Assembly: GCA_019359495.1 (NCBI GenBank)
Contig: JAHHHF010000083.1
Coordinates: forward strand, 1-64,000
Reading direction: 5' to 3'
Source: Goleter apudmare HA4340-LM2
GTDB taxonomy: Bacteria; Cyanobacteriota; Cyanobacteriia; Cyanobacteriales; Nostocaceae
DNA: 64,000 bases
Part shown: piece after piece, positions 7,804-18,400 of the stretch
How the letters are laid out: the number at the start of each line of letters is the position of its first letter
How positions within the stretch are numbered: position 1 is the stretch's first letter
Translations under genes and position numbers: made by a program
The notes under the pieces: generated by a model
Told to the model about the DNA's origin: nothing
Database searches by the model: none
Seen by the model: only the letters and a program-made list of their open reading frames with translations

Positions 7804-8583
7804 CTACATATACCTTGTTAACTGCACTCGATAGCGGTCTTTTTTCGTGACGGCAATTTCGCCTACTTCTAAGCGTCCTTTATAGCGAATGGCGATTAAG
7901 TCACCTGCTTTAACTTGAGAACTAGCTTGAGTGACTTCTTTCCAATTGACACGGACATCACCGGAGTCGATTAAATCCACCATTTTGCTGCGGGACATAC
8001 CAAAACCAGCAGAAGCGATCGCATCTAAGCGTAAAGAAGCTTCGACAGTAGTTAATTCTTTTTTCTTTGGTTCCCGAATTTTTAACTCACTCAAATCAAT
8101 CCGTCGGGTTTTCACAGGTACAGATCGCACTTGATTGAGACTCATCTCTAAAAATTCTGCTAAATCTGGTGCGACGATCGCCTGCGCTCCCCTCTCACCT
8201 AAAACAATAATATCTCCAGTCTTCTCACGGACAATGCCTGTCCCCAGCATTGCACCTAAAAAATCCCTGTGAGTGGCGGTGTCAAACAAGAAATTACCAG
8301 CAATTTCTAGTACAACCAGCTCAACTTGAGATTGATCTAGAGGGATTTCTCCACGGGCGATCGCAATTCTTTGGCGTTCTGCTTGCGGATATCCTCCCCA
8401 AGTCGCCAATTGCACCTCTGTTAACCGATTGAACACCCTTTGAATTTCTGCCAATTCTGGAGGAGACAGAAAATCTGTCAAAACCACTTCCCAAGTTTTG
8501 ATGGCTTGTTCTGCCTGATCGATTACACGCGCTACACTATCTCGGTTTTCAACACCTTTTAAAAGTTCTTCTCTTGGCAACAT
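7804..8583 (-). CDS. Photosystem II S4 domain protein (YlmH-like)
   Basis: 259 aa. The C-terminal S4 RNA-binding domain, about residues 180-240, is seen in RLDAIASAGFGMSRSKMVDLIDSGDVRVNWK followed by KAGDLIAIRYKGR. The N-terminal part (residues 1-170) matches the domain of YlmH-like proteins found in cyanobacteria and plastids, including EIAGNFLFDTATHRDFLGA. Its members are annotated as photosystem II S4 proteins because of their phylogenetic co-occurrence; a role in RNA binding or PSII biogenesis is inferred. Start ATG at 8583. It stands alone, flanked on both sides by similar heptamer-repeat spacers. Confidence 0.85.
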   Translation of the reverse strand: MLPREELLKGVENRDSVARVIDQAEQAIKTWEVVLTDFLSPPELAEIQRVFNRLTEVQLATWGGYPQAERQRIAIARGEIPLDQSQVELVVLEIAGNFLFDTATHRDFLGAMLGTGIVREKTGDIIVLGERGAQAIVAPDLAEFLEMSLNQVRSVPVKTRRIDLSELKIREPKKKELTTVEASLRLDAIASAGFGMSRSKMVDLIDSGDVRVNWKEVTQASSQVKAGDLIAIRYKGRLEVGEIAVTKKDRYRVQLTRYM

Positions 8584-8705
8584 TGTTATTTGTCATTTGT
8601 TATTTGTCATTTGTCAAGAGAGACGCGATTATACTCTTACGAGAAGCCGCTCTACGAGCGTCTACGCGTCTGTACTGCAAATTTTGAATTGATTCGTGCC
8701 CCATG
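8584..8705. repeat. Heptameric TTTGTCA repeat spacer with inserted dispersed repeat
   Basis: Repeats the layout of 7731-7800 (TTTGTCA units, AGAGACGCG, ...CGTCTGTA, TTTTGAATTGATTCGTG). Here about 50 bp with CTCTTACGAGAAGCCGCT lies between the GACGCG and CGCGTC halves. Confidence 0.6.
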
Positions 8706-8707
8706 CT

Positions 8708-9211
8708 CTAATTAGTCATGTCAGCGTACCCCTGAATATTTTCCGGCTCAAACTGACGTAAGATGCGGGTGGCTTGACGAGTCAGAGTTTCAGAACCCTC
8801 TACCACTACTAAGTATTTACCTGCGTCTAGGCGGTTGCGATAGGGTAATGCATCTCCACTACCTGTAACTAAGCCAACTCCACCACCAACAAACACACCA
8901 CCCATTGCACCACTAATAGCACCCAGTAGTCCCCCAATAACGTGATTGCCAATTTCGCCTGCCCAAGCAAAGGTATCCAACCCAGTGATCAAGCTGAAGG
9001 TGAAACCAGCAAAAAAGCCAAATGGTACTAACCAAAAGGTCATCAGCTTTACCTGCTTCTTGGCTTCTTCTTTGGGGTCAATCAAGCCGAACTCGTCAGC
9101 AGTTTTGTACCCTTTACCCAGGATAGTACTGTTTATGCCTTCTTTTTCTAAGCCTAAGTAAGCAGCTTCCGCCTGGATACGGTCTGGTAATACGGCAACA
9201 AGGTAATTCAT
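8708..9211 (-). CDS. Small membrane protein with glycine-rich central segment
   Basis: 167 aa. The first 40 residues (LVAVLPDRIQAEAAYLGLEKEGI) look like the N-terminal fold of general-stress-protein-17M-like proteins, which acts on paired residues in a ferredoxin-like fold. Two hydrophobic segments follow: about 57-75 (FWLVPFGFFAGFTFSLITGL) and a glycine-zipper stretch about 88-115 (IGGLLGAISGAMGGVFVGGG). A soluble C-terminus (LDAGKYLVVVEGSETLTRQA) closes it, with a similar ferredoxin-like look. The function is unknown; stress-related membrane roles are suggested for relatives. Confidence 0.7.
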   Translation of the reverse strand: MNYLVAVLPDRIQAEAAYLGLEKEGINSTILGKGYKTADEFGLIDPKEEAKKQVKLMTFWLVPFGFFAGFTFSLITGLDTFAWAGEIGNHVIGGLLGAISGAMGGVFVGGGVGLVTGSGDALPYRNRLDAGKYLVVVEGSETLTRQATRILRQFEPENIQGYADMTN

Positions 9212-9359
9212 GAATTTAAGAATACGTGTCTCATAAGATTTATCCCTTAATTAACAGCGTATCAGTCCCAAATCCATCTTGTTCCTAATTTCGGCAATAG
9301 TCATTAGTCATTAGTTATTTGTTCTTCATTCCCCACAACCCATGCCCCATAATCCAAAT

Positions 9360-9737
9360 TCACTTTAACGAATCCAGTGGCTCACAAAAGTTGCTCACAC
9401 CTTGTTTGAGGACATATATCAACACGGGTGTCGCCAGAATCTTGGGAAAATTTGGCATTGTTAAGAGATGTTGCATCATTTTCTGCACTGAGCCATTGAG
9501 CAAATCATCTCGAAACCCTTGTTCGCAAATGACAGCGCGCCATTTTCTCGCCAAAGCATCTAACCACTCTGAATTTGCTCTTTCTGGTTCTTGTCCTGCT
9601 CTAATGGCTAGCGTCATCGCTGCATCTTCTAAATCTCCTTCACAGTCCTCAATCAAATCCAGTACTTCCATTGCTCTGGGGTCATCTGCCAATTGAGAGC
9701 GAAACTGTGCAATTTCTTTTGATGTAACTGTAGTCAT
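9360..9737 (-). CDS. Conserved hypothetical protein
   Basis: 125 aa, predicted all-helical and soluble. The N-terminal part is acidic (DLIEDCEGDLEDAAMTLAIRAG). The middle has a basic segment with the conserved-looking WLDALARKWRAVICEQGFRDDLLNG, and the C-terminal part is hydrophobic (MPNFPKILATPVLIYVLKQGV). I do not recognise a domain. It lies downstream of tolC on the same strand, but a strong terminator hairpin (9831-9868) separates them. Coding quality is good: ATG start, no competing ORF and cyanobacterial codon use. Confidence 0.65.
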   Translation of the reverse strand: MTTVTSKEIAQFRSQLADDPRAMEVLDLIEDCEGDLEDAAMTLAIRAGQEPERANSEWLDALARKWRAVICEQGFRDDLLNGSVQKMMQHLLTMPNFPKILATPVLIYVLKQGVSNFCEPLDSLK

Positions 9738-9830
9738 AGTTTTTTTTAACCGAGTGTTTAAATACTCAGCTATGTTATTCCAATTTTAATAATCTTTGCG
9801 ACACATAGATTGTCACGACGAACAAAAGGT

Positions 9831-9868
9831 AAACAGTAGGGGCGAACAAACGTTCACCCCTACTGTTT
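9831..9868. terminator. Strong hairpin terminator downstream of tolC
   Basis: AAACAGTAGGGGCGAAC (9831-9847) and GTTCACCCCTACTGTTT (9852-9868) form a 17-bp stem with one mismatch and a 4-nt loop, with T/A-rich flanks on both strands. It would stop tolC transcription (leftward). The GGGGCGAA core also occurs as a dispersed motif in Nostoc intergenic DNA. Confidence 0.65.
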
Positions 9869-9970
9869 GATATTCGTTTAGACAAAACAAGAATAGCTAA
9901 AAATCCTTAGTCAATAATCATTTGCTCTTTGTTTAAGTACTAATGACTATTGACTAATGACCTAGGACTC

Positions 9971-12064
9971 CTAACGGAATGCCCTGGAGGTGACAGAACG
10001 TTGTAACTGCGCTAGAGCGCGGTTGTAATCCAAAATAGCTCTGATGCGATTACCTTCAGCTCTTGTCAAGTCGTTTTCTGAGTTAATCACATCAGTTTGA
10101 GTACCAACACCAGCTTGGAAACGTAACCGTGCTAATCGTAAAGCTTCTCTAGCTTGTTCTAGAGCCGTATTTGCAGTTTGAACGTTCTCCAAACTCGATT
10201 TCTGGGTAGAAAAGGCTTGTTCTACCTGAAACCGGATTTGGTCACGTTGGTCAGCAAATTGAGTTTCTGCGATCGCAATATTAACTTTCGCTTGTGCTGC
10301 TCTGGCTCTTGCTGCCCCTCCATCATACAAATTCATGGTTGCTCTCACTCCCAGAGAATAACCATCGCTAACGCCAACACCATCATCAAACTGATCTAGC
10401 AAATCGTAGGTAGCCACCAAACTGATTTGTGGCCCCAGTGTCGCCAGTGCTTGTCGTCGCTGTTGTTCGTTGATGTTGCGTTGCGCTAACTGTTGTTGTA
10501 GTTCTGGACGGTTTTGGAAAGCAAGTACAATACTTTGCTCCAATGATTGGTTCCAAAGACCCGCCAATTTCACCGCGTCAGCCGCACTGATACTCACTGA
10601 CTGCGGTAAACTCAATCGGACTGCTAGACGGCGACGGGCAATTTGCTGGTCTGCAACGGCATTTGTTAACTCTTGAGTCGCATTTGCTAAATTCACCTGA
10701 GAGCGTAGCACATCAAAGCGAGTACCTACCCCTGCACGCTCTAAAGCTTCTGCATCTTTCAAACTCGCCTGGGCATTTTCCACAGATGATTGGGCAATGC
10801 GTACCTGTTCATCTGCTTGTTGTAAGTTGTAGTATTCCGTAGAAACATTCAGGCGGATTTCTTCAGACTGACGTTCCACAGTCAACTCACTAACACGTAC
10901 CTCTTCCTCGGCTGCTCGTCTACGGGCAGTACCCGCACCAGAAGTAAAAACGTCATACTGTAATTGTAGTTGACCATTGAAAGACGTATTGGCTTCGGCT
11001 GAAGGTGTACGAAACTCTGGTGGCACTCCCTGGTCTTCTTCTGCTTGTTGTTGCAGTTTGACATTCAATGTTTCGCCAGTACCGCGTTGGCGAGTCACAC
11101 TAGTACTAACTCCCAAAGTGGGAAGCAAACCTGCTTGTGCCTCACGTAAAGCAGCTTTACTCCGCTCCAATTCCAATAATGCTACCTGTAGTTCCCGATT
11201 GTTGCGTTTTGCTAATTCCAAAGCCTGCTCTAGAGAAATTGGCTGATTTTCCTGTACAGTTACTTCCTCAGGTTTGGTAGGAAATAGCAAAGGATTGGGA
11301 TTGGGATTCAAGTTTTCCGGAACTTGTACCGGAGTAACAGGTAAAGAATTTCCTGGCGTCGTCGGAATTTGTACAGGAGCAGGACTGGTATCTCCTGGGG
11401 AAGTGGGAGGATTTTGAGCCACCAACTGCCCAACACCAAGTGTTTGTAGACAGGCTCTAGATGAGTGGGGTAAACCAACCCTTTCCTGTGAACAACTCGA
11501 CACCTGCAACAGCTTTGCGGCTCCTGCATCTGTGACTGCTGTTGGTAAAACAGTCTGTAATTGGTCGTCAGGATTCTTCTTCTGCTTTATTGGCTGTTGT
11601 GAAGAAGACAAGGAAAAGGTGGTTTGTTGGACAGGAGGAACGAGATACTCTGATTTCTGCCCAGAAGTAGCTAAGTTAGCCTGTTGTTGCTTACTTTGGG
11701 CAATAGGATAGGAAGTAGACGTCAGACTGAAAAGTCTACTTTCATTGTTCCTAAGTATTTGTGCTCTGCTCCGAATAGTCTTTCCCGTCTTGATTACCGG
11801 GAATTTTTCCTGAGTTACAGGCTTGACATTGAGTGCAATCCATTCAGGGTAAGGTACTGGAGCCGGAGAACTATTACGGGCGGTACTTCGCAGTTGCAGG
11901 TTATCCGCAACCAAGGCTCGACCATAAGTAGCGGTCGAAACACTAGGAGAAGACGCCAGCTGTACCCCATTTCCTTTTACAGTACCAGCCCAAGCAGGCT
12001 GCGTTGTCAATACGGCTGCTGTCACACCAGGCAAGAAGCTATGGAATAATTGCTGTCCTTTCAC
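9971..12064 (-). CDS. tolC: TolC-family outer-membrane efflux protein (HgdD-like)
   Basis: 697 aa, with a signal peptide ending near PAWAG (residue 27). A 240-residue low-complexity Pro/Gln/Ser-rich extension follows, then two OEP repeats of the TolC fold (about 275-470 and 480-690). Features are LEQALELAKRNNRELQVALLELERSKAALREA and the equivalent second-repeat RNINEQQRRQALATLGPQISL. TolC forms the trimeric channel across the outer membrane for type I secretion and multidrug pumps. In Anabaena PCC 7120 the homologue HgdD, needed for heterocyst glycolipid export, also lies directly downstream of kaiC. That synteny, recalled from memory, supports the call. The gap to kaiC is 111 bp and contains a direct repeat. 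Confidence 0.9.
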   Translation of the reverse strand: MKGQQLFHSFLPGVTAAVLTTQPAWAGTVKGNGVQLASSPSVSTATYGRALVADNLQLRSTARNSSPAPVPYPEWIALNVKPVTQEKFPVIKTGKTIRSRAQILRNNESRLFSLTSTSYPIAQSKQQQANLATSGQKSEYLVPPVQQTTFSLSSSQQPIKQKKNPDDQLQTVLPTAVTDAGAAKLLQVSSCSQERVGLPHSSRACLQTLGVGQLVAQNPPTSPGDTSPAPVQIPTTPGNSLPVTPVQVPENLNPNPNPLLFPTKPEEVTVQENQPISLEQALELAKRNNRELQVALLELERSKAALREAQAGLLPTLGVSTSVTRQRGTGETLNVKLQQQAEEDQGVPPEFRTPSAEANTSFNGQLQLQYDVFTSGAGTARRRAAEEEVRVSELTVERQSEEIRLNVSTEYYNLQQADEQVRIAQSSVENAQASLKDAEALERAGVGTRFDVLRSQVNLANATQELTNAVADQQIARRRLAVRLSLPQSVSISAADAVKLAGLWNQSLEQSIVLAFQNRPELQQQLAQRNINEQQRRQALATLGPQISLVATYDLLDQFDDGVGVSDGYSLGVRATMNLYDGGAARARAAQAKVNIAIAETQFADQRDQIRFQVEQAFSTQKSSLENVQTANTALEQAREALRLARLRFQAGVGTQTDVINSENDLTRAEGNRIRAILDYNRALAQLQRSVTSRAFR

Positions 12065-12121
12065 CGCATCCCCTCACACAAAAATCAATTCTGGCGGCAG
12101 AAACTTTTCTTCACCTCAGAA

Positions 12122-12173
12122 ATATAGCACGACACTAAATTTAAGAAAGGATATAGTACGACACTAAATTTAA
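12122..12173. repeat. Direct repeat between kaiC and tolC
   Basis: ATATAGCACGACACTAAATT... (12122-12144) recurs at 12151-12173 with one mismatch, 29 bp apart start to start. The pair lies in the leader of tolC, and the second copy ends three bases from the kaiC stop. It might be an operator or a simple duplication. Confidence 0.6.
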
Positions 12174-12175
12174 AT

Positions 12176-13738
12176 TTAGGAATCAGAACTCTGCTTATCC
12201 TCAAAACGTCTAACTATACGAGAAAGTTCCGCCTTTTCATCGATACTAACGCGAGTAGGAGCACCACTGACAATCCGTTCATAATTACGGAAAGAATCTT
12301 TAATTTCGGGGCCGTCGGCGGTGATGTTATATTCGCGGATACCCTTGTCATGCCAAGACCCCCGCATTTTGAATACATTTATTGCCCGCGACATTTCTCC
12401 ACGAATTTCCACATACTGCAACATTAAAATTGTATCGGTAATTGTGGAAATATGAGAATCTGTAATCGAATGTGACCCCATAAACTGGTCTGTTGTGTTG
12501 GTGAAAAAACCAGTGATTTCTTCTTGTTTAGCGTACCCTGTAACACCGATTACAAACTGTCGGAATGCATTATTGCTCACTCCTCTAGCTAGGGCTGAAA
12601 GGGAATCAATAGCAATACGAGCCGGCTTAAAGACGGCAATTTCTGACTTAATAATTTGTAAGTGGTCTTCTACACCCGTTGATTCAGGATATGTACAAAT
12701 TATTTTGAGTAAACCTTGATGTTCTAGTTCCTCAAAATCAATTCCCCACGAAGAAGCATTACGTGATAGCTGGGCACGTGATTCTTCATAAGCAAATAAT
12801 ATTGCCCGTTCACCACTGAGGCAGCCGTCTTGGATAAACTTGCTTACTAACAGGGTTTTACCAGTACCTGTGGCTCCCGTTGCCAAAATAATAGAATCTT
12901 TAAAGAAACCACCACCGCACATCTCATCTAGGGTTTTAACGCCAGAGGATACCCGGACATTGGAAGATCTTTGTGTCAAACGCATTGCTCCCAGTGGAAA
13001 GATATTGACTCCTTCGTTGGTGATTGTAAAAGGATATTCACCTTTCATGTGAGTTGTACCGCGCAATTTGAGAATTTCAATCGTGCGACGGCGACGTTCA
13101 CCTTCTAAAACGTTACGGACAATTACTACGTTATCCGAAACAAATTCTTCTACTCCAAAAGAAGCAACAGGCCCGTATTCTTCGCTACGTTCAGTTGTAA
13201 TTATAGTAGTGACACTCAATAATTTGAGACGTGCAACTAGGCGAAAAATCTCACGCCGCACTACTCCCATAGCTTCATACTGCTGAAATACCGCCGTGAT
13301 AGAGTCAATAGAAACTCGTTTAGCTTTGTATTTACGAATGGCATATTGCAAGCGCTCAATCAGTGCAGATAGGTCGAAGTTACCTACAATATCTTGACCT
13401 TCAGGATCAGGAGATGCATCAAGAATAAATAACTTGCCTTCATCAATTAAACGTTGCAAATTCCACCCAAAAATATAGGCATTTTTAATAATATCGCTGG
13501 GCGATTCTTCAAAGGTAACAAATACTCCTGCTTCATCAAAGTAAGTGATACCATTATAGAGAAATTGCAGAGATAATAAGGTTTTGCCTGTTCCAGAGGT
13601 GCCACTGACTAAGGTAGTTCTTCCCACGGGTAAACCACCATGACTAATATCGTCAAAGCCCTCGATCATTGTGCGGATTTTTTCTACACCCCCAATTAAT
13701 GGTGTATTGTTTGGCTCTGGTTGATATTTTTCACTCAT
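12176..13738 (-). CDS. kaiC: Circadian clock ATPase KaiC
   Basis: 520 aa, against 519 in Synechococcus elongatus. Two RecA-like halves each carry a Walker A: GTSGTGKT in CI (near residue 50) and GATGTGKT in CII (near residue 290), with paired catalytic Glu residues (FEES and YEES). The autophosphorylation pair Ser-Thr lies in DSHISTITDT near residue 430. The conserved C-terminal segment (SFRNYERIVSGAPTR) binds KaiA. KaiC hexamers keep time by slow ATP hydrolysis and cyclic phosphorylation. Gene order kaiA-kaiB-kaiC on the minus strand is standard, with 88 bp to kaiB. Confidence 0.98.
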   Translation of the reverse strand: MSEKYQPEPNNTPLIGGVEKIRTMIEGFDDISHGGLPVGRTTLVSGTSGTGKTLLSLQFLYNGITYFDEAGVFVTFEESPSDIIKNAYIFGWNLQRLIDEGKLFILDASPDPEGQDIVGNFDLSALIERLQYAIRKYKAKRVSIDSITAVFQQYEAMGVVRREIFRLVARLKLLSVTTIITTERSEEYGPVASFGVEEFVSDNVVIVRNVLEGERRRRTIEILKLRGTTHMKGEYPFTITNEGVNIFPLGAMRLTQRSSNVRVSSGVKTLDEMCGGGFFKDSIILATGATGTGKTLLVSKFIQDGCLSGERAILFAYEESRAQLSRNASSWGIDFEELEHQGLLKIICTYPESTGVEDHLQIIKSEIAVFKPARIAIDSLSALARGVSNNAFRQFVIGVTGYAKQEEITGFFTNTTDQFMGSHSITDSHISTITDTILMLQYVEIRGEMSRAINVFKMRGSWHDKGIREYNITADGPEIKDSFRNYERIVSGAPTRVSIDEKAELSRIVRRFEDKQSSDS

Positions 13739-13826
13739 TGCTCGATCAAAAATGGGGAATTAAACCCAGGTTTTTTGTCACTAAATGTTTGGAGATAGCC
13801 ATCGCATTCCTATGCTTTGAGATATT

Positions 13827-14141
13827 TTACTCTTCCCAATCTTCTTCGCTTAATTCTTCATACAGTAGGTCTAATCCAATTAGCACTCTTTCTCTATCTG
13901 AAAGATCGCCGATAATTTTGCGAACGGGAGGAGGCAGAATTTTAGATAATGTAGGTGTGGCTAGGATTTTGTCTTCTTCTGCTAGTTGTGGGCTTTTGAG
14001 AACGTCGATCACTTTCAATGCATAAACACCTTGAAACTCTTGGTCTAAAATATTTTTTAGTGTTTTTAATGCCCTGACAGAGTTCGGCGTGTTCCCTGCT
14101 ACGTAAAGCTTGAGCACATAGGTTTTTCTGGCTCTATTCAT
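13827..14141 (-). CDS. kaiB: Circadian clock protein KaiB
   Basis: 104 aa, the normal length. The sequence runs [49 protein letters not shown] and [24 protein letters not shown], all diagnostic KaiB segments. KaiB is a fold-switching thioredoxin-like protein that binds phosphorylated KaiC, sequesters KaiA and competes with SasA. It lies between kaiA (103 bp upstream) and kaiC (88 bp downstream), so it is probably in the kaiBC transcript. The acidic C-terminal tail ([10 protein letters not shown]) is normal. Confidence 0.98.
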   Translation of the reverse strand: MNRARKTYVLKLYVAGNTPNSVRALKTLKNILDQEFQGVYALKVIDVLKSPQLAEEDKILATPTLSKILPPPVRKIIGDLSDRERVLIGLDLLYEELSEEDWEE

Positions 14142-14244
14142 AAAGGTACAGGCTAGAGGTGAGAATTATTGATCCGAGGCATTGGGCATTAGCGAGAACA
14201 TTCTAGGGGGCGCTTTTGCTGATTGAAGCTTGGATGCACTCACT

Positions 14245-14550
14245 CTACTTATACATCGAACACCTGTAGGTTTCGCACAAATGAGCCAATATATCTATGA
14301 GTGTTAAGCGGTAATCTATTAATGTTTCATCGCTCCTTCCTTCTAATCTTAGCTGTTTAGAAAATTCTTCAATTACTTCCATGTGAATTTCAATAATTTG
14401 GGGCACAGGAATATTAGCACAAAATACTGCATTGATAAATTTATCAATTTTTCCTTTCAGTGTTTTGTCTGTAGTGAAGTAACTTATAAGAATTTCTTGG
14501 TAATTGGATTTAATTTCTCGCAACAAAGCATCCTGCTTATCTCTGTCCAT
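14245..14550 (-). CDS. kaiA: Circadian clock protein KaiA, C-terminal-domain form
   Basis: From ATG 14550 it encodes 101 aa, close to the 102 aa of Anabaena KaiA. It is the four-helix C-terminal dimerisation/KaiC-binding domain: SNYQEILISYF, IDKFINAVFCANIPVPQIIEIHMEVIEEF, and LRLEGRSDETLIDYRLTLIDILAHLCE. The frame stays open to 14826, but that stretch has no receiver-like sequence (it has hydrophobic pieces instead). A few residues before the Met (HQDVFQQ) resemble the linker of long KaiA, so a slightly earlier start is possible. KaiA stimulates KaiC autophosphorylation. The N-terminal pseudoreceiver found in unicellular species is missing. Confidence 0.93.
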   Translation of the reverse strand: MDRDKQDALLREIKSNYQEILISYFTTDKTLKGKIDKFINAVFCANIPVPQIIEIHMEVIEEFSKQLRLEGRSDETLIDYRLTLIDILAHLCETYRCSMYK

Positions 14551-14826
14551 CTGTTGAAAAACATCCTGGTGTCTTTGCTGATGATCTGCAAACACATAGC
14601 AATATTTATTAGTGAAGTTTTCATTAAGGTTTGGTAGCAACCACCTCAATGTGTAGTAGTTTTTAACTGCGATGGTTACTATCAGAGGTAAAAAAAACAA
14701 TTGGTGAGTAGTTGTGCTGATCAGGTTGCACGCCCACTTGATCAATCCTTTCTCACTGGATAGACTGACGAGATTATATAAAATTTTTTTAACATCTGGT
14801 TGAAAAATTAATATTGATAATAACAT

Positions 14827-15499
14827 TTATTATCTATGTATCTCCCTGATCGCCCTAATGAAGTTTTATGGGCTGATTAAGTGTCGTAAACACTTCTAAA
14901 CTTAGAGCAAGTGTGTAGTAAACTTGTTAGTCTGTACCAGGTTAACTCTTTGTCTGAGCCGTTAGTACTAGTTACTCAACAAGTTGATGCAGCGATCGCG
15001 CCGTAAGACTCAGTAGGTCGTTGATGTGGCGTTAGTTTTGGAGGGTAATGTGAATTTTAGTTAATTGATGATTCGTATATGCATATCCATCCATATATAG
15101 ATTCTTTTATTTTGCTCCTTGATAAGATACTTAAACGAACTTAAAGGATTGTCGCATTCTAAATCATTATAATTCCTCAAGGTTTATTAGCGAATCTTTG
15201 GAGCCATAATTGTTTTAGCTATTGCTATTAAGGAGGAATTGTCACACCAGGTAAGACACTGGTAAGGATGGTCGCCCGGAGTTCAATGCAGCAAAGGTAA
15301 ACGCCAAGCTCTCAAAATCAGTGGACGTAACTAAGTAATTGTAATGGTACAGTCCATTGTTTCGATGGCATTGAAATTGTAACGAGAATTTCTTGTAAGA
15401 GTCTTCTGAAAGGATATTGCTTCAGGCCTAAGTACCATTTGCCCAAATGCCGATGGTGAAGCCAGATGCCACCACAGGAAGAATGACCCCCGAAGCCTT
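14827..15499. other. Divergent intergenic region between kaiA and the hybrid kinase gene
   Basis: About 670 bp (950 bp back to the short kaiA start) with no convincing gene. It should hold the promoters of kaiA (leftward) and of the kinase (rightward). An isolated AAGGAGGAATTG at about 15229-15240 looks like an RBS but has no ORF behind it. No riboswitch or hairpin was recognised. Confidence 0.5.
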
Positions 15500-18400
15500 A
15501 TGTCAATGCTACACTACCCGCTTTATGACTTTCTAGCAACTGTACCCATCTGCGTGGAAACAAGTCCTCTAGCAATTGTGCTGGAGATTTTTGAACAAGA
15601 GCAATGCGATCGCTTGGTAGTGGTGAATCAGCAGCAATGCCCCATAGGATTGTTGTACTCTGCCCATGTAATCCAAAAATTGTGGGCAGCAGTCGATGGT
15701 GATCAATTGTTAAATTTGCAGCAGCCACTGTCAACCTTCAGTTCATCTCTAATTGCACCAATACAAACCATACCAGCTACTGAGCATGTGGCGCAATTTG
15801 GTTTGTTTTTGCGCTACCAACAAACCCAAATCAACGGTAATTTAGATTGGGCACTAATTGACCCGGATGGTAAATTCCTGGGGCTACTGGATAGCGCACG
15901 CCTATTGAGATTATTAGCTAAGGAACAAGTCGCAATTGGTACTGGTGCTTCCCCAAACTCGACACTCCAGAGTTGGTCTCAAAATCCACCGCATGAGTAT
16001 ACAGAGGTCAAAGGCAGTGGTGAACATCGAGAGCAGCCAACGCCAAACCAACAGCACATATCAGTTCATAAGCAACTTGTACAGTTGTTGGAACGACTCC
16101 CCTGGCCCTTAATGTTGCAGACTGACACAGGGGAAGTGGTGGCACAAAATCCAGCTTGGTGGCAACAATTGGGGGTATTGAAAGATCCAGAAGGCATCAG
16201 ACAACAGGTAGAGGCCATACTCGCACCCGTCCACATCAAAGAACCACAATATGTCACCCAAAAAACTATCAAGGTGGAGCCTCATGGTAGGGGAAATGGT
16301 TACAGTGATGAGGAGCAAACTACACCAATGATTTCGGTAAGAGGGGACGCTACACAGCGTTTACCATCAGCTGCACCAGCCGTCGATGACATTTGTGAAC
16401 CGCAGAACCCTACAGCAACTACATCCAATCATTGCTTTTGGGATAGTCAGGTGGGTACCTGCACCTGTATTGTAGAAGTCCAAAACGGTCAAGAGCGCAT
16501 CTGGCAGTTTGCGAAAATCCCTTTAGATAGTCCTGAGTTAAAAGCTTGGAGTGCTGAGTCAAAACTTACACTTAGTACCCAAGAAGCAGGATTTAGTAGT
16601 GGTGAACTGTGGCTGGTGTTAGCTACTGATGTCACCGAACAGCAGCAGCTATGTAAGGAACTAGCAGCCAAGAATGCTGACCTCATCCAACTCAATCGCC
16701 TCAAGGATGAGTTTTTAGCTTGTATTAGTCATGAACTGAAGACCCCCTTAACAGCTGTTTTGGGGTTGTCACGGTTACTTGTAGATCGACAGTTGGGAGA
16801 ACTAAATGAGCGTCAAGCCCGGTATGCTGGACTGATTCATCAAAGTGGACGCCATTTGATGAGTGTGGTTAATGACATTTTGGATTTGACCCGGATGGAA
16901 ACGGGACAGATGGATTTGACGCTGGCTCCAGTACAAATCAACGCCGTTTGCGATCGCGCTTTATCGGAAGCTAAAAGTATCCACACTCAAACTAGCAAAG
17001 CCACACCAACTAACCAACCAACATCAGCACCATCACCAGAATTTAAGTTGATCCTCTCAATTGAACCAGGCTTAGACCAGATGGTGGCGGATGAATTACG
17101 CTTACGGCAAATGCTGGTACACCTACTTTCCAACGCCTTTAAGTTTACGCAAGTATCTGGTGAAATTGGGTTACGGGTGAGCCGTTGGGAAGGGTGGATT
17201 GCTTTTACCGTCTGGGATACGGGCATTGGCATACCAGAACACCAGCAACACTTGATCTTTCAGAAATTCCAACAACTGGAAAATCCCCTGACACGGCAAT
17301 TTGAAGGCACAGGTCTAGGACTGGTGTTAACTAGGGCTTTGGCACGCCTCCACGGTGGTGATGTGAGCTTCTTGTCTCGTGAAGGTAAAGGCAGCCAATT
17401 TACACTGCTTTTACCGCCTAGTCCACCAAAAACAGGCTTTACTGAGCCAGAGGAAGAAGAGACAGAGACTAGAAACACTCCCATTCGGGGACATGCAGCA
17501 TCAAATCGTCAGCGCGTCAATACATCTGCACCCCATCATCCCACTTCCTCACAAAGGTTAGTGTTGGTAGTCGAGGCTGTAGCTCGATATATTGAAGACT
17601 TAACTGAACAACTCAAGGGTTTAGGTTATCGCGTCGTGATTGCGCGATCGGGCACAGAGGCTGTAGAAAAAGCTCGTCGCTTGCAACCCAAGGCTGTATT
17701 TTTAAATCCCTTACTACCTCTGTTGTCGGGTTGGGATGTGTTGACCTTATTAAAATCTGATACTGCAACTCGTCATATTCCCGTAATTGTGACAGCTACA
17801 GGAGCAGAAAAAGAGCAAGCTTTTGCTAATCGAGCTGATGGTTTCTTGAGTTTGCCAGTCCAGAATCAGAACTTGAAACCACTGCTAGAAACTTTATGTG
17901 CTACACACACAATTCAGCCATCAAGTTCAGACAGTAGTGACACTAATCAGACTAAGACTCCCTTGCGAATTCTCAGATTAGTTAATCCTGATTTGGAATC
18001 AGTTAATTCCCATGCTTCACTGCGAGAACACCGGGTAATCGAAGTAGATGATTTAGATCAAGCAGAACTCTTAGCGAGGGTTTGGCAGTTTGATGTAGTG
18101 TTGCTGGATGTAGAAAGTTCTGTAGCGCAAACTTACTTACAACAACTCATTCAGCACCCGCGTTTGGCAGCTATACCACTAGTTACTTGCGATGTAGTAA
18201 CTACTTTAGCAGCTTCTCAAATACCTGGGCTGTCGGTGTTTCCTTGCCTAACACCCATTGGTAAAGACCATAGTGGTCGTTCCCAAAAAACAGATGCTTT
18301 GTTATCTGTACTCCAAATTGCCTCTGGCGTATGCTGTCCACCCAACATTTTAGTGGTAGACATCAGTATGCTACGGGATCTACCACAAGTTAAGCGTAAG

